Of a stretch of DNA of 64,000 nt, positions 43,920 to 53,612 are shown in pieces. A program made the translations under genes and the position numbers. The number at the start of each line of letters is the position of its first letter. Position 1 is the stretch's first letter. The notes below the pieces were generated by a model. That model had not been told where the DNA came from. It made no database searches and saw only the letters and a program-made list of their open reading frames with translations. The stretch spans positions 153,743 through 217,742 of the forward strand of contig NZ_FQYW01000005.1 in the NCBI RefSeq assembly GCF_900141865.1, read 5' to 3'. The DNA is from Anaerovibrio lipolyticus DSM 3074 (GTDB lineage: Bacteria; Bacillota; Negativicutes; Selenomonadales; Selenomonadaceae).

Positions 43920-46555
43920 ATTATTCTTCTTACAACGTCTACTGGTATGACCAATATTGCCATGAAGGCACATATAAGCCATGTTTTTAAGGAAAGTGGC
44001 TCAACGCTTAGAACCTCGCCACCAAATTCCACAAATACCCATTGCATGGCAAAAATAGCAAAGCTCACCAGCAAAAAAGTATTATTGCGCCCCAAATGTT
44101 CAAATACATTAATATGCTCTGTACGGGCGTTAAAGCCATTAAAAGTAATGGCCATCATAAAGGTGGCAAAAAGAGCTGACTTCAAATATGTTACTGTAAC
44201 ATCTCCAAAAAGCGCCCTTACCGGCTCAAAGAACAAAATGCTCAGACAAATTACCGTAATAACCAGAGCATTGATAATAACCTGAGTAAGCATTTTTTTA
44301 GTCACAATATTCTCCTGACGTGCCACCGGCTTTTCCAGCATATACTCCTGCAAAGCTGGCTCACTGCCATAGGCAATGGCCGCCAAGGTATCCATAGCCA
44401 GGTTAATCAGCAATAACTGTATAACTGTGAGCACAATATTCTCTCCCAGCATTGGTCCCAAAAAGCACACCAGTACAGCCGCCACATTAACCGTCAGCTG
44501 AAAGATAAGGAACTTTCTTATACTTTTAAATATTGAACGTCCATATAAAATTGCCTTAACTACAGAACGGAAGTTATCATCAAGGATGGTAATATCTCCT
44601 GCCTCCTTGGCTACCTCAGTTCCACTGCCCATGGCAAAGCCAACCTCTGCCTTTTTAAGTGCTGGGGCATCATTTACACCGTCGCCAGTCATGCCTACCA
44701 CCATGTCAAGCTCCTGGGCAATATTCACCAGACGGCTCTTATCTGTAGGCAAGGCTCTCGCCACCACCCGAAGCTGAGGTAATATTTCCTTCAGCTCATC
44801 ATCTGACATTTTCTTCATTTCACCAGAGGTCAGCACCACATCATCATCAGAGTGAATAAGGCCGGATTCCTTGGCTATGGCCACAGCAGTTTCCCGCTTA
44901 TCACCGGTAATCATAACCACCTGTACACCGGCATTCTGAACCTCACGGATAGCCCCTATGGCCTCGGAGCGAAGGTTGTCACGAATGCTTATAATACCAA
45001 TCAGCGTAAGGCTGCCATCATTCTCAGCCTCTCCATGTTCACTGACATGACCAGCACCATAAGCCACCGCCAGCAATCGCATTGAACGGGCAGCCTGATT
45101 ATCAATATATTTTTGAATTTCGTTGACAGAATTTAACTGATGAATGGTACCGTCTGCCCCCAGATACTGATGACATTTTTCCATCATTACCTCCGGGGCA
45201 CCCTTAAGATAACATATGCACTTATCAGCTTCATTCACTGCCACTGCAGAATACTTGTCCCTGGAATTAAAATACTTAAAGCCAAGGGCTTCATCACGAT
45301 TGATGGCATCGGTCAGACCGGCATCCATCAATGCCTTGATTATGGAGCGGTCAGTGCTGTTACCGCCGATGACAGAATCAGCTCCCGGGTGGGCACTATT
45401 ATTAAGACCAGCAGCTTTTATAAACTTATTGATATATTCCCCTGAAGCCTCTATTCCCTCATTGCTCTTCAGCTCAAGATTACCAATATGCTTTAAATGT
45501 ACTAAATCTCCCAGTGCTATATCTACCACTGACAGCTTTCCCTCGGTAATAGTACCTGTTTTGTCGCTAAATAAGATACTCAAGCTGCCCGAGGTTTCAA
45601 TACCATTTATTTTCTTGACTAAAACATTGTCCTTCTCCATTTTCAGACTCTGAACGGAAAGGAGCATGGAGGTAAGCATTGGCAAACCCTCAGGAACAGC
45701 ACACACAATAACAGTTACAGCTACAGTAACCGCATCAATAATCAGGCGCACCCAGCCCCATAAATTGTCAGGAGCCTCCCCAGTAACAAAGGTCTTTATA
45801 AGTATGCCCAGCACAATAGCAATTGCACCTATATAGCCAAAGGCAGAAATATGATGGGCCAGCTTATCCAGCTTCACCTGTAGCGGTGTCCTGCGGGCCG
45901 TAGACTGTGCTTCCAAAGCCAACTGACCAAACAGCGTTTTATCCCCCACTACATTGGTTTCCAGATATGCCTCACCACTGCACACCACCGTACCACGATA
46001 AGCATAGTGGGGATTAAGCAGATCCTCAATATCATAGGTGTCATTTTCCGCATCCTCCAGGGAACATTTTAGTATTTCCTCAGTCTCACCATTGAGTACC
46101 GACTGGTCAATATGTACAGAGCCCTCAACCAGCAATCCGTCTGTAGGAAGCCGGTCCCCGGCCTGTAAAAATACAATATCCCCTGCCACCACGTCACTGA
46201 CTGGAATTTCCCACAATTCACCGTCACGAAGAACCTTGGTTATATCCTTGGCAGCTTCGTCATTTCGCAGGGTCACAGCCTTACCTTCCTGATTATATTC
46301 ACTGACAGAAGCAACACCGTTGGCAATAAGAATAGCCACCATTATTCCAACAGGCTCAAACCACTCCGCCTGACCCATAAAATAAAGTACGCCCTGAATA
46401 ATCAGAGCGACTAACAGAATCATTATCATGGGGTCCTTAAACCCCTGAAAAATCTTTTTTAATAGAGAATCCCTTTCAAGCTGAGTCAAAGAATTGCTGC
46501 CATATTTGGCCCGACGTTCTTCAATTTCAGCAGAACTTAAACCCATTAAGCTCAT
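43910..46555 (-). CDS. calcium-translocating P-type ATPase (P2B-like)
   Basis: 881-residue cation pump. Ten membrane segments are visible with the actuator TGE-type loop (SVLNGETEEILK), CAVPEGLPMLTSMLLS in M4, the phosphorylation site SDKTGTITEGKL, the hinge MTGDGVNDAPALKKAEVGFAMG and C-terminal NLAMDTLAAIAYGSEPAL. The PEGLP motif and the M6 NLxMDTLxA pattern point to Ca2+ export of the plasma-membrane type. First-named substrate is inferred. Last gene of a three-gene operon with a TerC-like gene 27 bases upstream; its 3' end overlaps a dispersed repeat. Confidence 0.92.
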   Translation of the reverse strand: MSLMGLSSAEIEERRAKYGSNSLTQLERDSLLKKIFQGFKDPMIMILLVALIIQGVLYFMGQAEWFEPVGIMVAILIANGVASVSEYNQEGKAVTLRNDEAAKDITKVLRDGELWEIPVSDVVAGDIVFLQAGDRLPTDGLLVEGSVHIDQSVLNGETEEILKCSLEDAENDTYDIEDLLNPHYAYRGTVVCSGEAYLETNVVGDKTLFGQLALEAQSTARRTPLQVKLDKLAHHISAFGYIGAIAIVLGILIKTFVTGEAPDNLWGWVRLIIDAVTVAVTVIVCAVPEGLPMLTSMLLSVQSLKMEKDNVLVKKINGIETSGSLSILFSDKTGTITEGKLSVVDIALGDLVHLKHIGNLELKSNEGIEASGEYINKFIKAAGLNNSAHPGADSVIGGNSTDRSIIKALMDAGLTDAINRDEALGFKYFNSRDKYSAVAVNEADKCICYLKGAPEVMMEKCHQYLGADGTIHQLNSVNEIQKYIDNQAARSMRLLAVAYGAGHVSEHGEAENDGSLTLIGIISIRDNLRSEAIGAIREVQNAGVQVVMITGDKRETAVAIAKESGLIHSDDDVVLTSGEMKKMSDDELKEILPQLRVVARALPTDKSRLVNIAQELDMVVGMTGDGVNDAPALKKAEVGFAMGSGTEVAKEAGDITILDDNFRSVVKAILYGRSIFKSIRKFLIFQLTVNVAAVLVCFLGPMLGENIVLTVIQLLLINLAMDTLAAIAYGSEPALQEYMLEKPVARQENIVTKKMLTQVIINALVITVICLSILFFEPVRALFGDVTVTYLKSALFATFMMAITFNGFNARTEHINVFEHLGRNNTFLLVSFAIFAMQWVFVEFGGEVLSVEPLSLKTWLICAFMAILVIPVDVVRRIITR

Positions 46556-46582
46556 AAAACACTCCTACACACAACACAAGTT

Positions 46583-47257
46583 TTAATCAGGCTGTACTTG
46601 CTTCTTTTTGCTGTAACCAATAACACACACGCCCACGGCCAGTACAGCAGGAATAATTATGGAAGCCATGGATCCCAGAGCACTCTCGATTACAGGGCCA
46701 ATGCTGGCATCGTGAACCAACATGCTGCCACCCGTCCAACCTAAAATACCGGCACCAAGATAAATCAGCACTGGCCAGTTATCCAACAGCTTGCCAATAA
46801 TCTGGCTGCTGCCCACAACGATAGGCACACTTATAACAAGACCAATTACTACCAACAAAAAGCTGCCGTGGGCAGCACCAGCTACCGCCAGTACATTATC
46901 AATACCCATGGCCGCATCAGCCACGATAATAGTTTTCACAGCCCCGGCGAAATTATCCGCCTCCTCTACATGACCCTCCTTGGCTGGCGCCAACAGCTTA
47001 ATAGCAATCGGCAATAACAGCAAGCCACCCAAAGCCTGCAGATATGGGATAGACAAAAGATATACCGCCAGCAGTGTCATAATAATTCTTATGACCACTG
47101 CTCCCGCAGTACCTACCAAAACTGCCTTCTTTTTTAGCTCATCCGGAAGACGATGGGCTGCCATTGCAATTACCACCGCATTATCCCCGGCCAAAACCAA
47201 ATCAAGTATTACGATAGAAAACAAAGCTGTCAAAAAATCCAATGTCATAATTGTCAT
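46583..47257 (-). CDS. TerC/YjbE family integral membrane protein
   Basis: 224-residue polytopic protein with seven hydrophobic segments. ILDLVLAGDNAVVIAMAAHRLP is the TerC signature with the membrane-embedded Asp-Asn; a second acidic site is DAAMGIDNVLAVAGAAHG. Members of this family are implicated in metal (manganese, calcium) export that protects or supplies exported enzymes; the pairing with a Ca2+ ATPase in one operon fits divalent-metal handling. Exact ion unknown. Confidence 0.9.
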   Translation of the reverse strand: MTIMTLDFLTALFSIVILDLVLAGDNAVVIAMAAHRLPDELKKKAVLVGTAGAVVIRIIMTLLAVYLLSIPYLQALGGLLLLPIAIKLLAPAKEGHVEEADNFAGAVKTIIVADAAMGIDNVLAVAGAAHGSFLLVVIGLVISVPIVVGSSQIIGKLLDNWPVLIYLGAGILGWTGGSMLVHDASIGPVIESALGSMASIIIPAVLAVGVCVIGYSKKKQVQPD

Positions 47258-47260
47258 TAA

Positions 47261-48481
47261 TTATATCTTCTCCTTCATTACATACACCAGTCCGCAAATC
47301 ATCCACAAAAGCATGGACGAAGGAACATTATACAATACATCATCTGTAAGGCCATTAAGGGCTACAGACACCAACCCCAGGCCCAAACCAAGCATCAGGC
47401 CCTTGGAGAATTCATCAGGCATAGTCTTTTGAGGGTGCAGGGCAGTAACAGTATATCCTAAAAAGAATACTAAAAAGGCACACCCACCCACAATACCAAT
47501 TTCAGCAAGATAGTTCAGATAAATATTATGAGCATGAACCAAAGTCACACTGCCATCCACAATGTAGGTATCATAAATAGGATAAACCAGTGAATAGGCT
47601 CCACCACCAATACCCAAAAGGGGATGATCCAAAATCATCTGTATGGTGCTTTCCCACATAGCAATGCGCATCTCCGATGATGTGTCCACAACTGTAAACA
47701 TAGTGCTCATGCGTTCAAACAGCACCGGATTCAACAGCAGAAAGCCTGCCACCAGCACTGCCACTGCCACCAAAATACGCTTGTCCTTCAATACACCGTA
47801 ACCAGCCATGATAACTGCGATGGTAAGACATGCACCTCGGGCATAGGTCATGGCTATACATCCCAGAGTACAAACTATGGCTATGCCAAGGGCAATACGA
47901 AGCCGCTTATCGCTTAGAGTACCAAAAAGCCCCAGGAGAACACAAACCACTACATCCAGGTATGCGGCCAATATATTGGGATTCTCAAGAGTTGAAAAAA
48001 CACGTTTGCTAAGCTCTGGAAAGGCTTCACCATCAACCCATTTCATTTCCGAGGTATCAATACCGAAAATGAACTGGAAAAAGCCGTAAGCCACAATAAT
48101 GGCTGCTGACGCCCCCAAAGAATAAGCCAGCAATCTCACATGCCGAGAATTTTCCAAATTTTGGGTTACCAGCACATAGGTCAATAAATAAATTACCACC
48201 AGCACAAACCATATCGTCAGTGTATACACTTTATCAGGTGACACTAATATTGACGCTGCACTGCACAACAGGTAAACGATAATGGGCCAATGAAAGGTGG
48301 TACGCTTTACATGGAAATCCGGATCCTTCCACCAACGAAGCAAAAATAATGCTATGCCAATTCCCATAAATACTATAGCAGTAGTTTGTGATAATCCGAT
48401 GAAAAAAGCCTCCATCAAAATTGATAAATATATTGTATCCTTAACGGCCCGAGATGATGCCAATCTCTTTAACCCACTCAA
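47261..48481 (-). CDS. O-antigen ligase-like membrane protein
   Basis: 406-residue protein with about eleven membrane helices and the Wzy_C/WaaL layout: a large loop between late helices with STIQMILDHPLLGIGGGAYS and VTLVHAHNIYLNYLAEIGIVGG (the conserved histidine of the ligase loop). It would attach O-antigen or another glycan to lipid A core or a protein, which implies an outer membrane. First gene of the operon with the TerC-like and ATPase genes (three-base gap to the next), a combination not obviously functional. Confidence 0.85.
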   Translation of the reverse strand: MSGLKRLASSRAVKDTIYLSILMEAFFIGLSQTTAIVFMGIGIALFLLRWWKDPDFHVKRTTFHWPIIVYLLCSAASILVSPDKVYTLTIWFVLVVIYLLTYVLVTQNLENSRHVRLLAYSLGASAAIIVAYGFFQFIFGIDTSEMKWVDGEAFPELSKRVFSTLENPNILAAYLDVVVCVLLGLFGTLSDKRLRIALGIAIVCTLGCIAMTYARGACLTIAVIMAGYGVLKDKRILVAVAVLVAGFLLLNPVLFERMSTMFTVVDTSSEMRIAMWESTIQMILDHPLLGIGGGAYSLVYPIYDTYIVDGSVTLVHAHNIYLNYLAEIGIVGGCAFLVFFLGYTVTALHPQKTMPDEFSKGLMLGLGLGLVSVALNGLTDDVLYNVPSSMLLWMICGLVYVMKEKI

Positions 48482-48532
48482 CTACTCTCACCTCAAAAAA
48501 TCTATAATCACATTCATATAATTATAACGCAG

Positions 48533-48632
48533 TTGTTCAAATTTTCCCATATTTATATGGGAAAATATTCCATATAGCGTTTCCCTTTCAGGACTAGCTT
48601 CGCGTCGCAACGAGTTCAGTTTTTATCTCGTT
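48533..48632 (-). repeat. structured dispersed repeat, copy 2 (39-bp core at 48576-48614)
   Basis: Same order as copy 1: AACGAGAT, short spacer, CTCGTTGCG core, variable hairpin (here ATTTTCCCATA/TATGGGAAAAT, unrelated in sequence to that of copy 1), then GAACAA. Core identity is complete over 39 bases. Confidence 0.85.
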
Positions 48633-48642
48633 ATACAAAAAA

Positions 48643-48679
48643 AAGAAAAAAAATGGAACCAAAAACAATGGTCCCATTT
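48643..48679 (-). terminator. terminator of folC
   Basis: Minus-strand stem AAATGGGACC / GGTTCCATTT with G-T pairing, followed by TTTTTTCTTTT. About 45 bases after the folC stop. Confidence 0.75.
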
Positions 48680-48722
48680 CTCTCCCCCATTAACATCGTA
48701 TAAACAATCTGCACATCACTAT

Positions 48723-50168
48723 CTACTTTAATAGAGTACGCAAATAACCAATAAGATACAGCGAACCGGCACATATCACAATTGTATCTGATTCCGTACC
48801 TTCACTCTCCCTTGTGGCATTTTCTGCCAGCTCCATACCACGCTCCAGTGCCTTTTTCGGATCACCAATAGCATCCTTGTTTTCGACCTTTGCACATTCC
48901 AAAAGCTCCACAGGATCTGCTGCTCTTTCTGATGAAGGCGTTGTAAAGATAACTCTGTCCTCAGGACGCAGAAGTATCTCCAGCATCCCCTCGAAATCCT
49001 TATCCCTGAGAATTCCAAGTACAAAAATCCGTTTTTTGTCAGGATAATAGTAATCCAGACTGTCCCGAAGTGTTCTGATGCCTGCAGGATTATGAGCGCC
49101 ATCGATAATCAGCTCATAGCCATTACGAGGCATAACCTCAAAACGCCCTGGCCACTGAACAGAGGTCATAGCCTGTTTTAATGCCCGCTGGGTAATACGC
49201 AAATCATTTACTGCCAGCAACATAGCTGCCGCAGCCGCCAGACTGCTGTTGCTCACCTGATGAAGCCCCATTAGTGCCAGCTTATAGTCAAGGGAAGCCA
49301 TCTGGTCATTATGGGAAGCAAATTCCACCAACTGGGTTCTTACGGTATTTCCCTCTGACTCGCACCTGCCATAAGGCAATGCTGACAGGGCCTCTATCTG
49401 CAGGTCAATCATGGAAGGACTCATATTGCCCACACTGGTATTGCCCAGGTTAGGTGGGATACTAAGCTGCCCCAAGGGTTTAATCGGTTTAGCTTCAAAA
49501 TCCCTGCCAACAATATATATCTCTGACTTATTATCTGCCGCCACCCGTTGAATAATTTCCAATGCCATACCATCTGCACCAGCTATTACAGGCACTCCAG
49601 GCTTTATAATACCCGCTTTATGTTTTGCTATACCTTCCAGAGTACCACCACATTTATCTGCGTGCTCAAAGGATACGTTGGTAATGACAGAAACCTCAGG
49701 AGTAATTACATTTGTGGAATCCAGCAGACCACCCAGACCAACTTCAATAACAGCGTACTCCACCTTTTCCTTCATGAAAATATAAAATGCCGCTGCTGTC
49801 AGTACCTCAAACTGGGTAGGGTGCTCGTCCCCCTCTCCCACCATAAAGTCACAGAGGTCACTAACCACAGTAATAGCCGCCGCCATTTTTTCCCGGCTTA
49901 TTTCATTACCGTTGATAACAACCCGCTCGGTGTAAGAATCCAAATGAGGAGATGTGTACATTCCCACGCTGATGCCTGATTTTTTAAGGATTTCCGCAAG
50001 CATACAGGTAACAGAGCCCTTACCATTAGTACCGGTTATATGAACGGTCTTGTATTTATTTTGGGGATTTCCCATCAATTCAAGAAGCTTCTGTATTCGC
50101 CCAAGACCCAAGTTCATGCCAAAGACATTAAGCTCCTCTAAATATTGTAGTGATTCTGAATAATTCAT
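48723..50168 (-). CDS. folC: bifunctional folylpolyglutamate synthase/dihydrofolate synthase
   Basis: 481-residue Mur-ligase-fold enzyme that adds glutamate to folates. P-loop VHITGTNGKGSVTCMLAEIL, TSPHLDSYTERVVINGNEIS, NVSFEHADKCGGTLEGIAKHKAGIIKPGVPV and the C-terminal DGAHNPAGIRTLRDSL and VLGILRDKDFEGML are FolC signatures. An unusual insertion around residues 230-285 (IPPNLGNTSVGNMSPSMIDL) lies between the two domains. It follows valS by about 110 bases after a terminator, so expression may be separate. Confidence 0.94.
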   Translation of the reverse strand: MNYSESLQYLEELNVFGMNLGLGRIQKLLELMGNPQNKYKTVHITGTNGKGSVTCMLAEILKKSGISVGMYTSPHLDSYTERVVINGNEISREKMAAAITVVSDLCDFMVGEGDEHPTQFEVLTAAAFYIFMKEKVEYAVIEVGLGGLLDSTNVITPEVSVITNVSFEHADKCGGTLEGIAKHKAGIIKPGVPVIAGADGMALEIIQRVAADNKSEIYIVGRDFEAKPIKPLGQLSIPPNLGNTSVGNMSPSMIDLQIEALSALPYGRCESEGNTVRTQLVEFASHNDQMASLDYKLALMGLHQVSNSSLAAAAAMLLAVNDLRITQRALKQAMTSVQWPGRFEVMPRNGYELIIDGAHNPAGIRTLRDSLDYYYPDKKRIFVLGILRDKDFEGMLEILLRPEDRVIFTTPSSERAADPVELLECAKVENKDAIGDPKKALERGMELAENATRESEGTESDTIVICAGSLYLIGYLRTLLK

Positions 50169-50195
50169 AATATCCCCCTAACAGCACTACTAACC

Positions 50196-50221
50196 AAAAA
50201 GGGACCGGTAAAACCGGTCCC
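50196..50221 (-). terminator. terminator of valS
   Basis: Perfect 9-bp stem GGGACCGGT / ACCGGTCCC with a three-base loop, followed on the minus strand by TTTTT. It lies between the valS-end palindromic repeat and folC. Confidence 0.9.
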
Positions 50222-50233
50222 CCCTCTCTCATC

Positions 50234-50283
50234 CTGCCTTCCCCTCTAGGAAGGGGGACCGCTTCAGCGGTGGATGAGGTTAC
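50234..50283 (+). repeat. REP-like palindromic repeat, copy B
   Basis: TGCCTTCCCC, loop, GGAAGGGGG, then hairpin ACCGC-TTCA-GCGGT, then GGATGAGGT. Same layout as copies A and C but with a different second stem. It overlaps the last bases of valS. Confidence 0.85.
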
Positions 50284-52952
50284 AGCTTAGCCAAATCATC
50301 AAGACGTGCCTTCACAGCATCCATCTTTTCCTGATAACCAGCCAGTTTTTCCTTCTCACCAGCAACTACATCAGCAGGAGCCTTTGCCAGGAAGCCCTGA
50401 TTGGACAGCTTTTTGTCCAGACGGGAAATTTCCTTCTCCAGCTTGGCCATTTCACCATTGAGACGGGCAGTTTCCTTCTCCACATCGATCAGATCCTTCA
50501 ATGGCAGGAAAATTTCCACACCGTTTACAACACCAGCCATGGCATTTTCCGGCTTTTCAGCTCCAGCCGCCATGTGAGTAACAGGCTCAGCAGAAGCCAA
50601 AACAGTGAGATAGCCCTCGTTATCAGCAAACACCTGACGCAAGGATTCATCAGTAAAGTTAAGTACAACCTCACTCTTCTTGCTTGGAGCCGCATTTACC
50701 TCCAGGCGGAGAGCACGAATGGTCTTTATAGTTTCCATAATGGTGGTCATGCTGCTTTCACTGGCTTCGTCAATGAGAGCAGTAATGGTCTTGTCCTCAG
50801 CAGGCCACTGGGATACCATAATGCTCTTGCCCTCATGTGGAATATGCTGCCAGATTTCCTCGGTGATAAATGGCATAAATGGATGCAACAGACGCAGAGT
50901 ACGCTCCAATACATAGCCCAATACATACTGGGCAGTCTGACGAGGCTTAACATTTTCCTTATCATAAAGACGTGCCTTGGAGAGCTCAATGTACCAGTCG
51001 CAGAACTCACTCCAGATAAACTCATAAATCAGACGGCCGGCCTCACCCAGCTCATACTTCTCCAGATTTTCAGTAACACCCTGGGCTGTCTTGGCGAAGC
51101 GTGACAGAATCCACTTATCTGCCATGGTGTAATCTTCCACAGCTGGAACAAAGCTCTTATCAAAGCCCTCCAGATTCATCAGCATGAAACGGGAGGCATT
51201 CCACAGCTTGTTGGCAAAATTACGGGCAGATTCAACACGCTCGTTATAAAAGCGCATATCATTACCAGGAGTATTGCCGGTAATCAGCATAAAGCGCAGA
51301 GAGTCGGCACCATATTCCTCAATCATTTCCAGTGGATCAATACCATTTCCAAGGGACTTGGACATCTTACGGCCCTGGCTATCTCTCACAAGGCCATGGA
51401 TATAAACAGTCTTAAATGGAATATCCTTGCCAAATTCCAGACCCATCATTACCATACGGGCAACCCAGAAGAAAATAATATCATAACCGGTTACCAGAGT
51501 AGCGGTAGGATAAAAATGTTTCAGCTCGGCAGTCTCCTCAGGCCAGCCCATGGTCTCGAATGGCCACAAGCCAGAGGAAAACCAGGTATCCAGTACATCC
51601 TCATCCTGACGTACATTCTTGCTGCCGCACTTAGGACACTGGCAAATATCATCACGGGATACAGTGGTCTCACCGCAGTCGTCGCAATACCATGCAGGAA
51701 TACGATGTCCCCACCACAGCTGACGGGAAATACACCAGTCACGAATGTTATCCAGCCACTGGCAATAAATCTTGGTGAAGCGCTCCGGAACGAACTTAAT
51801 ACGGCCATCTCTAACAGCATCAGCTGCTGGCTTTGCCAGAGTATCCATCTTTACAAACCACTGAGTGGAAATCATTGGCTCAATAGTGGAATGACAACGG
51901 GAGCAATGACCTACTGCATGCTCATGGTCCTCAATGGAAACCAGGGCGCCAATTTCCTCCAGCTCCTTTACCAGAGCTTTACGGCACTCATAGCGGTCCA
52001 TGCCCTCATACTTGCCGGCACCTTCCAGCATCTTACCAGTGTTTGACAGGACCTTCACCTGCTCCAGATTGTGACGCAGACCCATCTCATAGTCGTTAGG
52101 GTCATGGGCAGGTGTAACCTTTACTGCACCAGTACCAAAGGCAGAATCAACATATTCATCAGCAAAGAGCGGAATTACGCGATTAACAACAGGCAAAATT
52201 ACATTCTTGCCAACCAAGTCCTTGTAACGCTCATCATCAGGATGAACAGCCACGCCAGTATCACCGAACATAGTCTCAGGACGGGTGGTGGCAACCTCCA
52301 CATACTTGTCTGGCTCACCTTCCACCTGATAGCGGATATGCCACAAATGCCCCTGCTCAGTTTCATGCTCTACTTCAATATCGGAAATAGCGGTATTACA
52401 ATCAGGACACCAGTTGGTAATGCGGGTACCCTGATAGATAAGACCTTTTTCATAAAGGCTTACGAATACCTCGCGAACAGCCTTGGAGCAGCCCTCATCC
52501 ATGGTAAAACGCTCTCTGTCCCAATCCAAAGAAGAACCAAGGGAACGAAGCTGGCTCATAATACGGCTGCCAAACTTTTCCTTCCACTGCCATACTCTTT
52601 CTAAAAACTTTTCACGGCCCAGCTCATAGCGGTTGGTGCCTTCCTCACGAAGAGCCCCCTCAACCTTGGCCTGGGTAGCTATACCAGCATGGTCACAGCC
52701 CGGCATCCAAAGAGTATTATAGCCCTGCATACGGCGCCAACGTATAAGAATATCCTGAAGGGTATTATCCAAAGCATGGCCCATGTGAAGCTGGCCAGTT
52801 ACATTAGGAGGCGGAATAACAATGCTGTAAGGCTCCTTCTCCTCGTCTACTACTGCGTGAAACAGCTTGTTTTCTTCCCAATAACCATACCATTTTTTCT
52901 CAAAGGATTTTGGGTCATATACCTTAGGGATATTGTTTTCTTCCATATTCAA
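50280..52952 (-). CDS. valS: valyl-tRNA synthetase
   Basis: 890-residue class I synthetase. [15 protein letters not shown] carries the HIGH motif, [14 protein letters not shown] the KMSKS motif; the editing domain ([17 protein letters not shown]) and a C-terminal coiled coil ([20 protein letters not shown]) are present. CPDCN..CP-type zinc ligands occur in the 165-185 region and CPKCGSK later. A T-box leader lies upstream, so expression responds to uncharged tRNA-Val. The start has GGAGG-type bases in front of the ATG. Confidence 0.97.
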   Translation of the reverse strand: MNMEENNIPKVYDPKSFEKKWYGYWEENKLFHAVVDEEKEPYSIVIPPPNVTGQLHMGHALDNTLQDILIRWRRMQGYNTLWMPGCDHAGIATQAKVEGALREEGTNRYELGREKFLERVWQWKEKFGSRIMSQLRSLGSSLDWDRERFTMDEGCSKAVREVFVSLYEKGLIYQGTRITNWCPDCNTAISDIEVEHETEQGHLWHIRYQVEGEPDKYVEVATTRPETMFGDTGVAVHPDDERYKDLVGKNVILPVVNRVIPLFADEYVDSAFGTGAVKVTPAHDPNDYEMGLRHNLEQVKVLSNTGKMLEGAGKYEGMDRYECRKALVKELEEIGALVSIEDHEHAVGHCSRCHSTIEPMISTQWFVKMDTLAKPAADAVRDGRIKFVPERFTKIYCQWLDNIRDWCISRQLWWGHRIPAWYCDDCGETTVSRDDICQCPKCGSKNVRQDEDVLDTWFSSGLWPFETMGWPEETAELKHFYPTATLVTGYDIIFFWVARMVMMGLEFGKDIPFKTVYIHGLVRDSQGRKMSKSLGNGIDPLEMIEEYGADSLRFMLITGNTPGNDMRFYNERVESARNFANKLWNASRFMLMNLEGFDKSFVPAVEDYTMADKWILSRFAKTAQGVTENLEKYELGEAGRLIYEFIWSEFCDWYIELSKARLYDKENVKPRQTAQYVLGYVLERTLRLLHPFMPFITEEIWQHIPHEGKSIMVSQWPAEDKTITALIDEASESSMTTIMETIKTIRALRLEVNAAPSKKSEVVLNFTDESLRQVFADNEGYLTVLASAEPVTHMAAGAEKPENAMAGVVNGVEIFLPLKDLIDVEKETARLNGEMAKLEKEISRLDKKLSNQGFLAKAPADVVAGEKEKLAGYQEKMDAVKARLDDLAKL

Positions 52953-52971
52953 AACCTCCTGTATTTTTTAT

Positions 52972-53022
52972 TTGCCTTCCCCTTGAGGGGAAGGTGTCTG
53001 CGCAGCAGACGGATGAGGTGTC
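52972..53022 (+). repeat. REP-like palindromic repeat, copy C
   Basis: TTGCCTTCCCC-TTGA-GGGGAAGG, then hairpin GTCTGC-GCA-GCAGAC, then GGATGAGGTGT. It lies between the T-box terminator and the valS start codon, inside the leader transcript. Confidence 0.88.
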
Positions 53023-53028
53023 CAAAAC

Positions 53029-53265
53029 AAAAAAAGCACTCTCATCCTACTTAAAGGACGAAAGTGCCTGCTTTCGTGGTACCACCTAAATTCCTTAAAA
53101 TCCAAAAGATTTTAAGCTCCTTTACATAACGCCGTTTCCGCGTCCCACCCTACTATACTTTCAGCCAGGAAACTCCAAAGCTACCTTCTCTGCCGCACAC
53201 CCGGAAGGCTCTCACCTAATCCTTCCTCTCTTTGGGGCTGCATCTGCAAATACTCCTCTTTATCA
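53029..53265 (-). ncRNA. T-box leader of valS
   Basis: On the minus strand the T-box sequence GGTGGTACCACG lies at 53086-53075, followed by a terminator stem GCACTTTCGTCCT / AGGATGAGAGTGC (53067-53036) and seven T. Upstream is a long stem I region with GAGGAGTA, AGAGAGGAAGG and GGTGAGAGCC. A GTA triplet (53184-53182) in the 3' side of stem I is a candidate valine specifier, not proven. Controls read-through into valS. Confidence 0.9.
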
Positions 53266-53294
53266 TTGTATTTAAATATAAAATTGTGCATTTT

Positions 53295-53379
53295 TGGTGC
53301 GGACGAGAGGGGTCGAACCTCCACGCCTTGCGGCACTGGATCCTAAGTCCAGCGTGTCTGCCAATTCCACCACGCCCGC
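53295..53379 (-). tRNA. tRNA-Leu (anticodon UAG)
   Basis: 85 nt including an encoded CCA. Acceptor stem GCGGGCG pairs with CGTCCGC (one G-T pair), D arm GTGGTGGAATTGGCAGAC, anticodon arm CTGGA-CTTAGGA-TCCAG with TAG at 34-36, long variable arm (TGCCGCAAGGCG) typical of leucine tRNAs, T arm GGAGGTTCGACCCCTC. Lies between the valS T-box and the prophage integrase. Confidence 0.96.
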
Positions 53380-53612
53380 AACTCCGTTGCGAAAAGCCCC
53401 GAAAGGCGATTCACGGCATATATTTTACAAGTTTTTTAAATTAAAGTCAAATTTTCGCCCATTTTCCACAAGTAGCCATAAGCAACGGAAGCCAAAAAGC
53501 CCCAAAATACATCAAATTGGCATTTGACTTTTATGTTGATGTCAAGCACAAACCCATATACACCAACGCCTACAGCGATTTTAAAAAATTTGACTTTTAA
53601 AAAAAGCACTCA
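53380..53612. other. junction between host tRNA-Leu and prophage integrase
   Basis: 233 bases without a gene. Some short inverted repeats (TTGAC..GTCAA near 53525-53550). One phage attachment site is expected in or near here, but the other prophage end is outside the window, so the core cannot be fixed. Confidence 0.5.

Larger units (their letters stand above)
48482..48722. other. intergenic region between folC and the O-antigen ligase gene
   Basis: 240 bases containing the second copy of the structured dispersed repeat (48533-48632) and the folC terminator (48643-48679). No coding frame of note; the ligase-operon promoter is presumably here but is masked by the repeat. Confidence 0.6.

Noticed and set aside
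43770..43982. 70-codon minus-strand frame overlapping the ATPase 3' end
   Set aside because: It is made of the dispersed repeat and the terminator hairpin read as codons; no ribosome site. Kept only as an observation about the repeat staying open in one frame.
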